Shown here piece after piece: positions 57,689 to 64,000 of a stretch of 64,000 bases of DNA. Each line of letters opens with the position of its first letter. The stretch's first letter is position 1. The notes under the pieces were generated by a model, which was not told the origin of the DNA, ran no database searches, and was given only the letters and a program-made list of their open reading frames with translations. The translations under genes and the position numbers were made by a program. The DNA is from Candidatus Leptovillus gracilis (GTDB taxonomy: Bacteria; Chloroflexota; Anaerolineae; Promineifilales; Promineifilaceae), in contig JADJXA010000002.1 of assembly GCA_016716065.1 (NCBI GenBank), forward strand, positions 310,001 to 374,000. The letters run 5' to 3'.

Positions 57689-59308
57689 TTACATGCGGAA
57701 CGTCCCATAACGGCCGTCTCCCATTCCCACGTTTAACGTCACCGAAAACGACAGGGCCAGGGCTTGCCGCGTTTGCGCCGGGTCCAGGATGCCATCGTCC
57801 CACAGGCGGGCAGTGGCATAATAGGGGCTGCTTTCATGGGCGTACTTCTCCAAGATGGGGCGCTTAAATTCGGCGGCGGCGGCGGCAACGGCCGTTTCGC
57901 TGCGGTCGGCCAACTTGCTGATGACACGATCCTGGCCCACCGTCCACAACGTATTGGCTGCGCTGTCGCCGCTCATCACGCTGATGCGGCTGTTGGGCCA
58001 GGTGAAGAGAAAGCGCGGGTCGTAAGCGCGGCCGCTCATGCCATAGTTGCCCGCCCCGTGGCTGACCCCATGGAACAGGGTGATGCGCGGCACATTGACG
58101 GTGGACACGGCCGTTACCATCTTCGCCCCATCTTTGGCAATCCCGCCATTCTCATACTGCTGCCCCACCATAAAGCCGGTGATGTTCTGCATAAACAACA
58201 GCGGCGTGCCCCGCTGCCCGCACAGTTGAATAAAATGACTCGCCTTCAGCGCCGATTCGCTGAACAACAGCCCATTATTAGCCACAATGCCTACCGGAAT
58301 GCCCATGATGTGGGCAAAGCCGCACACAACCGTCGTGCCGTAACGCGCCTTAAACTCGCTCAGACGCGAGCCATCCACCAGCCGGGCAATCACCTCGCGC
58401 ACGTCGAACTGCTGGCGGTGGTCGGCGGGCAGCACGCCGTATAGTTCATCCGGGTCATAGGCCGGGTCTTCGCCTGGCTGCATCACCACCGGCATGGTTT
58501 TGCGCCGGTTGAGATGGCTGATCGTTTCGCGCACGCGGGCCAGGGCCTCGGTTTCGTCGTTGGCGAAATGGTCGGCCACGCCGCTGAGCCGGGTATGCAC
58601 ATCGGCCCCGCCCAGCGCTTCGGCGGACACTTCTTCGCCGGTGGCCGCCTTCACCAGCGGCGGCCCGGCCAGAAAGATGGTGCCATTCTCGCGCACGATG
58701 ATCGTCTCATCGGACATGGCCGGGATGTAGGCCCCGCCGGCCGTGCAAGAGCCAAGCACAGCCGAAATCTGCGGAATGCCCTTGCCCGACATGCGGGCGA
58801 TGTTGTAAAAAATCCGGCCAAAATGGTCTCGGTCGGGGAACACATCGGCTTGCAGGGGCAGGAACGCGCCGCCAGAATCCACCAGGTAGATGCAGGGAAT
58901 CTCATTTTCTTCGGCGATGGTTTGGGCACGGACGTGCTTTTTCACCGTTTCCGGGAAGTAGGTCCCGCCTTTCACCGTCGGGTCGTTGGCGATGATCATG
59001 CACTCCAACCCCTCCACGCGCCCCACGCCGGTGACGATGCCCGCGCCGGGCGCTTCGCCATCGTACATCGCCCAGGCGGCCAGGGGCGACAGTTCCAGGA
59101 AAGGGCTGTTGTCGTCTAAAATGGCTTCGATGCGCTCGCGGACCAGCAGTTTGCCCCGTTGGCGCTGCCGTGCGATGGTGGCCGACGGCCGTTCCGCCGC
59201 CGCCTGTTTTTGCCGTTCGTGGAGCTGTTCGGCCAAGGCTTTGTTATGGGCGTAATTGGTCTGATAATCGCTGCTGTTGGTATGCAGGTGACTGACAAGT
59301 TGGCTCAT
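57689..59308 (-). CDS. Acyl-CoA carboxylase carboxyltransferase subunit (methylcrotonyl-CoA carboxylase beta-like)
   Basis: 539 residues from ATG 59308 (AGGAAAA upstream). Two crotonase-like halves of a biotin-dependent carboxyltransferase. MccB-type features: GKLLVRERIEAILDDNSPFL, DSGGAFLPLQADVFPDRDHF followed by GRIFYNIARMS, SCTAGGAYIPAMSDE, then TPLLFMQNITGFMVG and GAGNYGMSGRAYDPRFLFTW. Transfers CO2 from carboxybiotin, most likely to methylcrotonyl-CoA in leucine breakdown; propionyl-CoA or geranyl-CoA are alternatives. No biotin-carboxylase subunit is adjacent. Confidence 0.9.
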   Translation of the reverse strand: MSQLVSHLHTNSSDYQTNYAHNKALAEQLHERQKQAAAERPSATIARQRQRGKLLVRERIEAILDDNSPFLELSPLAAWAMYDGEAPGAGIVTGVGRVEGLECMIIANDPTVKGGTYFPETVKKHVRAQTIAEENEIPCIYLVDSGGAFLPLQADVFPDRDHFGRIFYNIARMSGKGIPQISAVLGSCTAGGAYIPAMSDETIIVRENGTIFLAGPPLVKAATGEEVSAEALGGADVHTRLSGVADHFANDETEALARVRETISHLNRRKTMPVVMQPGEDPAYDPDELYGVLPADHRQQFDVREVIARLVDGSRLSEFKARYGTTVVCGFAHIMGIPVGIVANNGLLFSESALKASHFIQLCGQRGTPLLFMQNITGFMVGQQYENGGIAKDGAKMVTAVSTVNVPRITLFHGVSHGAGNYGMSGRAYDPRFLFTWPNSRISVMSGDSAANTLWTVGQDRVISKLADRSETAVAAAAAEFKRPILEKYAHESSPYYATARLWDDGILDPAQTRQALALSFSVTLNVGMGDGRYGTFRM

Positions 59309-59386
59309 GGGATTTTCCTGTCTGACGTGTTGAATTGTGAGTATGGCAATTATAACGGAATTGGGCATGGTTCAAAGGACCTGGGA

Positions 59387-59476
59387 TCCGTAATCAGTAT
59401 TCCGTAATCAGTAATCAGTATTCTGTAGGACGCGGCCTTTGGCAAATGCTAACGGTATACGGTATACGGACTTCGG
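59387..59476. repeat. Heptamer-phased repeat with conserved core, copy 3
   Basis: GTAATCA/GTATTCC/GTAATCA/GTAATCA/GTATTCT units, then GTAGGACGCGGCCTTTGGCA AATG core and a GTATAC-rich end. Same orientation as 33948-34072. Confidence 0.75.
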
Positions 59477-59574
59477 TTCATGGCTGTTACATTGTCCTTT
59501 GGGGGATTGCCGGCACGGGCATTCTCCAGTACCATGATGACGTTATCCGCTTATAGATGATGGTAGGTGAAACC

Positions 59575-61062
59575 ATGATACAAGCAGCCCACTGCCCGAA
59601 CTGTGGCGCAAAACTGGTATTTGGTGGCGACGGCCGTTCCCGTCTGTGCGAACGGTGTGGCTACAAGGAAACCATCCACAAACAACTCCCGCCGCCCGAC
59701 GAGCTGGTACGCGGTCTGAAATTCGCCGCCCAATTCGCCGGGGCTGCCGCCGAGCCGCATACGTTTCAGAACAACGGCCGTCTGCTGTTGGCCCAGGCCA
59801 GGGGCGCTGTCAACGAAGGCGCCCGTGACGAGGCGTATTACTGCCTGGAAAAAGTGCTGCACACCGACGCCAACGACCATCAGTGCGCCGAAGCGTGGTT
59901 GTTGTTGAGCCAGGTGTACAGCGCGCCCGAAGAGCGCCGTGTGTGTCTGGAGCAAGCCCTCATCCACGAACCCAACAACCCGTTAGCCCGGCGCGGATTG
60001 GCGATTTTAGACGGCCGTCTTCACCAGGCCGACATCATAGACCCCAACAAAGTGGCTGCGGCCGCGCCGGCCGACCCCCAGGCGGTTCAGGCCGAGCAGT
60101 TTCAATGCCCGCGCTGCGCCGCCCGCATGAACTACACACCAGATGGCCGGGCGCTGGTCTGTACGTTTTGCCGCTACCGCCAGGAATTGGACGAGACCGC
60201 GGCCGCAGTGAACCATTATGGACTGGGCGGCGGCGAACAAGACTTCATCGCTGTGCTGGCGACGGAGAAAGGGCATGTGCCGCCGGTTGCCATGCGCGCC
60301 TTCCACTGCATGGGCTGCGGCATCGAGTTTGTCCTGGGACCGGCCACCTTGTCCCTAACCTGTCCTTACTGCGATTCGGTGTACGTGACTGAAGCGGCCG
60401 AAACGCAGGAAATCCACCCGCCCCAGGCGCTCATCCCCTTTTCCATCACTGAAGATGAGGTAAAAATGGCGCTGCGGACCTGGTTTAAGGCGCATAAAGT
60501 TGAGCGGCCGCGCCTTTCGCCCATCGTCGGCGTGTATGCGCCAGTCTGGACCTTCGACGTGGGTGGCGAGATTCGCTGGCAGGGCAAAATGCGCCGCAGC
60601 GAGGAATGGATTGTTGTTTCCGGCGGCAAACAGCTTTTATTGGATGATGTGTTGGTCCCGGCGACCAATAAACTGCCCCAGGCGCTGATGGGTATTTTAT
60701 ACAGTTTTGCCCTGGATGGCCTGGTCGCCTACGACGCGCGCTTTCTGGCCGACTGGCCGGCTGAACGGTACCAACTTACCCTGGCGGAAGCCTCCTTGCG
60801 GGCACGCAAACAGGTGTTGAACGATTTTCGCAAACGGCCGTATGAAATCACCCGCGGCGAACCGGTTAGCGATCTATCGTTCAACTCCAGCGGCATGGTG
60901 GTCGAGTCGTTTAAACTCATCCTGCTGCCCGTCTGGATGATTCATTACAAACTGGAGGATAAGGTTTACGATGTGGTGGTGAATGGGCAAAACGGCCGTG
61001 TCCAGGGCCAATCGCCACAAATGACCGTTCAGAAGCTCTTCTCCTGGCTCAAAGGCGGCTAA
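59575..61062 (+). CDS. Multi-zinc-ribbon protein with TPR-like region
   Basis: 495 residues from ATG 59575. Three zinc ribbons: CPNCGAKLVF ... CERCGY (about 7-34), CPRCAARMNY ... CTFCRY (about 178-205), and CMGCGIEFVL ... CPYCDS (about 243-268). A helical, TPR-like stretch lies between the first two (YYCLEKVLHTDAND, AWLLLSQVYSAPEERRVCLE). The last 200 residues form an alpha/beta domain (VGVYAPVWTFDVGGEIRWQG) with no membrane segment. Function unknown; zinc-ribbon architecture is shared with the PQQ protein at 55595. Confidence 0.8.
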   Translation: MIQAAHCPNCGAKLVFGGDGRSRLCERCGYKETIHKQLPPPDELVRGLKFAAQFAGAAAEPHTFQNNGRLLLAQARGAVNEGARDEAYYCLEKVLHTDANDHQCAEAWLLLSQVYSAPEERRVCLEQALIHEPNNPLARRGLAILDGRLHQADIIDPNKVAAAAPADPQAVQAEQFQCPRCAARMNYTPDGRALVCTFCRYRQELDETAAAVNHYGLGGGEQDFIAVLATEKGHVPPVAMRAFHCMGCGIEFVLGPATLSLTCPYCDSVYVTEAAETQEIHPPQALIPFSITEDEVKMALRTWFKAHKVERPRLSPIVGVYAPVWTFDVGGEIRWQGKMRRSEEWIVVSGGKQLLLDDVLVPATNKLPQALMGILYSFALDGLVAYDARFLADWPAERYQLTLAEASLRARKQVLNDFRKRPYEITRGEPVSDLSFNSSGMVVESFKLILLPVWMIHYKLEDKVYDVVVNGQNGRVQGQSPQMTVQKLFSWLKGG

Positions 61063-61530
61063 ACCCACCCTTCGCCGCCCGCCGCACACCATGGTTTGTT
61101 GCCAGCAATGCCAATGATGAACCTGCTCGTAGGGGCGGTACAGGCGGACCAATGTCTCGGCCATTCGCCAACACCTCTGCCGCCGCCTGTCTCGCCCGGT
61201 GCAGGCGAAAATGGGTGAGACGGCGCGAGAAAATGCCATCCGCTGCGGCTGTTACCTGTCCGCGCCGTCCCTCCCCTCCCCTCCCCTACCACAATTGGGG
61301 ATTGCCCCGGCTTGTTGCCAAATTGATCGTGTGACATTTGCAAATCGAGGTATAATCCGTTCGCAGGTTATTAACAAGATGTACAGATATTGCCGAGGTA
61401 AATGTTCGATTTAGGCTATCTGGAGCATTGTTTTCATTCCCACTCCCAATTCTGCACGTCCAGTTTTAGCCTGGAGCTGACCGCGTAACAGTGTGTTCGT
61501 TCGAGTTATCAAACGATTGAGGAGATGCAC
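61063..61530. other. Spacer without a recognised gene; promoter of the 61531 gene
   Basis: Holds a partial GTAGGGGCGG element near 61130, a CCTCCC-rich tract near 61267 and a -10 box TATAAT at 61351-61356, with GTGACA at 61331 as a poor -35. The transcript would have a leader of about 170 bases before GGAG at 61521. No gene content found. Confidence 0.5.
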
Positions 61531-62067
61531 ATGTCACCAACAAGTTTGCGTTCCAAAACGGATGTAGTCGTGATTGGTTTGTTTTTGACGCTGTCTGTTG
61601 TGGCTTTTTTAGGCGCATTATCCACTATCATGCTTTCATTGGTAAATCCACAAGCGCCGTTTTATGATTTGGGGCCGTTCTTCTTTGGCCTGTCTCTGGC
61701 TGCTGGCGGCAGCGCGGCAATGGTCGCCATGCGCGGCCGTTACCAGATTGTCTGGCCGATTTTGTTGATCACCATCGTCTTGTGGATGATGGGGGCTGTC
61801 ATCCTTTCCTTTGGTTTGTCGGCTGTCTTTTATTATGACCAACGGGTTGATTTTGACACCAACGTTGGCTACGTGGTGGGCTTGTGCATTGGCCCCGGGC
61901 TGTTGTTGGCGGCCATCGGGCAGTTGTTATATGGTTTTGAGGCGTGGCGCGGCATGAAGCAGCGGCGGGAAGGGTGGTATACGGCCGTTTCCGCCAACGA
62001 CCTCACCCCCGACTGGCTGAAGTCCTTGAAAGCCGCCGAAAGAGCCAGACTTAACTACGATGAATAA
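61531..62067 (+). CDS. Four-helix membrane protein of unknown function
   Basis: 178 residues from ATG 61531; GGAG at 61521-61524 is 6 bp upstream and rules out the ATG at 61525. Membrane helices at about 12-37 (VVVIGLFLTLSVVAFLGALS), 49-67, 76-98 and 113-135, then a charged cytoplasmic tail (MKQRREGWYTAVSANDLTPD). No family recognised. Confidence 0.75.
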   Translation: MSPTSLRSKTDVVVIGLFLTLSVVAFLGALSTIMLSLVNPQAPFYDLGPFFFGLSLAAGGSAAMVAMRGRYQIVWPILLITIVLWMMGAVILSFGLSAVFYYDQRVDFDTNVGYVVGLCIGPGLLLAAIGQLLYGFEAWRGMKQRREGWYTAVSANDLTPDWLKSLKAAERARLNYDE

Positions 62068-62070
62068 CGC

Positions 62071-62313
62071 ATGCCTCAGCACAGTGGCGCGCCCTTGCTC
62101 TTGCGTTGGAAACAGCGTCTGGCGAATCTAAAAACGGAGGTGTATGCCCTTTATTTGGCGTATAAAGCCCCCCACGTCTCCTGCTATGCCCGCCTTTTTA
62201 CCACCGCTGTCGTCGCTTATGCCTTTAGCCCCCCAGACCTTATCCCCGACTCTATTCCCATCATTTCAAAAGGAGCCTCACATGACTTATTTACCTGTGG
62301 AATCACGTTATGA
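62071..62313 (+). pseudogene. Truncated YkvA/DUF1232-like gene
   Basis: 80 codons. LANLKTEVYALYLAYKAPHV and VVAYAFSPPDLIPDSIPII match the N-terminal half of DUF1232 proteins (usual form 'SPIDLIPDFIPVLG'). The family's next part, a DD motif and a C-terminal helix, is missing: after IPII the sequence becomes the ribosome binding site and start of the next gene. A 3' deletion is the simplest reading. Confidence 0.7.
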
Positions 62314-63277
62314 CAACATGGCCTACCGGCGCAGCGGCCGCAGCGGCCTGAAACTGCCCGCCGTGACGCTGGGTTTGTGGTACAACTTTGGCGGCGTGGA
62401 TGTGTTTGAAAACGGCCGTGCTATCCTCCACCGCGCCTTCGACCTGGGCATCACCCACTTCGATCTGGCAAACAACTACGGCCCACCCTACGGCTCGGCC
62501 GAAGAGAACTTCGGCCATATTTTCGCCAAAGATTTCAAGCCTTACCGCGACCAACTGATCATCTCCAGCAAAGCCGGCTACGACATGTGGCCCGGTCCTT
62601 ATGGCGAATGGGGATCGCGCAAATACCTGGTCGCCAGCTGCGACCAAAGCCTCAAGCGCATGGGTCTGGATTACGTGGACATCTTCTACCACCACCGCCC
62701 CGACCCCGACACCCCTCTGGAAGAGACGATGGGCGCGCTGGATTTCATCGTGCGCAGCGGCCGGGCGCTGTACGTGGGTATTTCCACCTACAGCCCCGAG
62801 CAAACGCGCCAGGCAGCGCAGATTTTGCGCCAGTTGGGCACGCCCTGCCTCATCCACCAGCCGCGTTACAACATGTTCGACCGCTGGATTGAGGATGGCC
62901 TGCTGGATGTGCTGACCGAGGAAGGGATCGGCTGTATCGGCTTTTCGCCGCTGGCGCAGGGCATACTGACCAACAAATACCTGCAAGATGTGCCCGATGG
63001 CTCCCGCGCCGCCAAATACGAGAATCAACTGCATTGGGGCGACAAAGTGACCCAAGACCGGCTGGCGAAGGTGAGCAAGCTGGACGCAATCGCCCAGGCG
63101 CGCGGCCAATCCATGGCCCAAATGGCCATCGCCTGGACCCTCCGTCTGCCGCAGGTGACTTCCTCGCTCATCGGCGCCAGCAAAATCCGCCACGTCGAAG
63201 AAGCCGTCGCCGCCCTGGACAACCTGGCCTTCAGCAGCGACGAACTGGCCGCCATCGAAACCATTCTGGCAGAGTAA
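62282..63277 (+). CDS. Aldo/keto reductase 2 (YghZ/Kv-beta-like)
   Basis: 331 residues from ATG 62282, with AAAAGGAG at 62266. Closely follows the YghZ (glyceraldehyde-3-phosphate reductase) pattern: YRRSGRSGLKLPAVTLGLWY, THFDLANNYGPPYGSAEENF, IISSKAGYDMWPGPYGEWGS, VDIFYHHRPDPDTPLEETM, CLIHQPRYNMFDRWIEDGLL. Catalytic Asp, Tyr, Lys and His are all present. Detoxification of methylglyoxal or reduction of glyceraldehyde phosphate is likely by family. Start overlaps the truncated gene upstream. Confidence 0.93.
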   Translation: MTYLPVESRYDNMAYRRSGRSGLKLPAVTLGLWYNFGGVDVFENGRAILHRAFDLGITHFDLANNYGPPYGSAEENFGHIFAKDFKPYRDQLIISSKAGYDMWPGPYGEWGSRKYLVASCDQSLKRMGLDYVDIFYHHRPDPDTPLEETMGALDFIVRSGRALYVGISTYSPEQTRQAAQILRQLGTPCLIHQPRYNMFDRWIEDGLLDVLTEEGIGCIGFSPLAQGILTNKYLQDVPDGSRAAKYENQLHWGDKVTQDRLAKVSKLDAIAQARGQSMAQMAIAWTLRLPQVTSSLIGASKIRHVEEAVAALDNLAFSSDELAAIETILAE

Positions 63278-63282
63278 AGATA

Positions 63283-63331
63283 GCGATAGAGGGTAGGGAT
63301 AGAGAGGCGCTCTTTCTCTACCCTCTACCCT
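63283..63331. terminator. Bidirectional hairpin between convergent genes
   Basis: GAGGGTAGGGATAGAGAG ... CTCTACCCTCTACCCTC; the right arm overlaps the end of the dehydrogenase gene. Weak T-run. Confidence 0.45.
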
Positions 63332-64000
63332 CCCTTTATCTCCATCCCCGCCAGCCGTTCCAGCGCTTTGACCAGGGCGTGGTTGCCATCGCCGCCGAGG
63401 CCGTGCTGCTGGAGTGTGCGGTACAGTTGAAAGACCATGCCCGTGCCCAACAGTGGCACGCCGAGCTGATCGGCCGCTTCCAACACCAGGCGTAAATCTT
63501 TCTGCTGTAAATCCACCGTAAAACCTGGCCGCCAATCGCGCTGGATGATTTGCGGCCCGCGATTGCTGAGGGACCAACTGCCGGCCGCGCCGCCGGCAAC
63601 GGCCGTTAATGTCTTCTCTAAGTCCAACCCACCCGCCTGGGCAAACAGCAGCGCCTCGCCCACGCCCAACATCGTCACCACCACCAAAATCTGGTTCACC
63701 AACTTCACCATCTGCCCCGCGCCGTTCTCACCGACATGGGTGATGGTCTTGCCCATCGCCTGCAGCACCGGCAGCGCCCGCGCCAACTGCGCCGCGTCGC
63801 CGCCGACCATGATGCTCAGTGTGCCCTTGGCCGCCCCCTCGCTGCCGCCGCTGACCGGCGCGTCCAGCATGTGCACACCCTTTTCGGCCAACTGCGCGGC
63901 CATCGCCTGGGTCGCTTGCGGGCTGATGGTGCTGCAATCAATTAGCAGCGACTCTGGCTGCGCCCCGCGCAGCACGCCAGCCTCGCCCAACACCACCGCC
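63325..64000 (-). CDS. Beta-hydroxyacid dehydrogenase (3-hydroxyisobutyrate dehydrogenase/GarR family), partial
   Basis: The N-terminal Rossmann start is beyond the right edge. Visible: LLIDCSTISPQATQAMAAQL, the substrate-binding DAPVSGGSEGAAKGTLSIMV, the catalytic Lys in GAGQMVKLVNQILVV, and the C-terminal cofactor helix DLQQKDLRLVLEAADQLGVP. Oxidises 3-hydroxyisobutyrate or reduces tartronate semialdehyde; cannot be decided here. Confidence 0.9.
   Translation of the reverse strand, partial: AVVLGEAGVLRGAQPESLLIDCSTISPQATQAMAAQLAEKGVHMLDAPVSGGSEGAAKGTLSIMVGGDAAQLARALPVLQAMGKTITHVGENGAGQMVKLVNQILVVVTMLGVGEALLFAQAGGLDLEKTLTAVAGGAAGSWSLSNRGPQIIQRDWRPGFTVDLQQKDLRLVLEAADQLGVPLLGTGMVFQLYRTLQQHGLGGDGNHALVKALERLAGMEIKGG

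Noticed and set aside
61063..61530. Decayed gene in the spacer after the zinc-ribbon gene
   Set aside because: Translations in all frames give only Arg/Pro/Cys-rich low-complexity sequence with no family motif.

Overview
The window is a GC-rich bacterial chromosome segment. The closest overall match is a Chloroflexota (Anaerolineae-like) genome. This is inference from protein style, since there is no rRNA or other phylogenetic marker here: long-loop PstA, PspC/LiaF-type membrane proteins, zinc-ribbon/PQQ-propeller proteins, CAP and Ig-like surface proteins with Pro/Thr stalks, and start codons placed right behind -10 boxes. A base-level signature runs through the window: the perfect 8-bp palindrome ACGGCCGT occurs roughly 115 times by hand count, in genes and spacers alike. 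Spacers also carry degenerate repeats in 7-bp register.

Layout. 1-10.5 kb: two divergent phosphate (Pst) operons around a cluster of Pho-box-like GTTAAC half-sites. The left operon is classical (pstS-pstC-pstA-pstB, minus strand). The right one is unusual: a tandemly duplicated PstS gene, a PstC with an extra loop domain, a PstA of 748 residues carrying a circularly permuted PstS domain in its first extracytoplasmic loop, then PstB and PhoU. 10.5-16 kb: a REC-GAF-histidine kinase, an EamA exporter, a small secreted protein, ArsC arsenate reductase, a HIT protein and a Cys-rich small protein, among direct repeats. 16.3-19.6 kb: a 1076-residue PqqD/M50 metalloprotease/cNMP-binding membrane protein. 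19.6-26.5 kb: a glutaredoxin whose 3' end was cut off by an IS1182-like element, a UbiB-family kinase, a related MITE-like element, a second histidine kinase and tRNA-Glu(CTC).

26.5-36.2 kb: P1 peptidase, GNAT, PcrA helicase, ProA/ProB, CAP-domain protein, then LiaF-like and PspC-like membrane proteins. 36.3-44.6 kb: PspA overlaps the first gene of a surface-polysaccharide operon (GT4 glycosyltransferase, two Wzz-type proteins, a BY-kinase-like ATPase, a GT-C-like membrane protein, RmlA-type and UDPGP-type nucleotidyltransferases). 44.7-64 kb: NYN protein, UspA, polyphosphate kinase, methionine aminopeptidase, AI-2E transporter, LysE exporter, SPFH protein, two aldo/keto reductases, an ArsR-type regulator with a small gene behind a triple operator, an acyl-CoA carboxylase subunit, zinc-ribbon proteins, two decayed genes, and the end of a beta-hydroxyacid dehydrogenase.

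Phosphate handling is a theme: two Pst importers, PhoU, PPK1, and ArsC for arsenate entering through Pst. Several genes (tandem pstS, second pstB, transposase, GT4, NYN, PQQ protein) each carry single-base frameshifts, so either decay or consensus error must be considered for this assembly.
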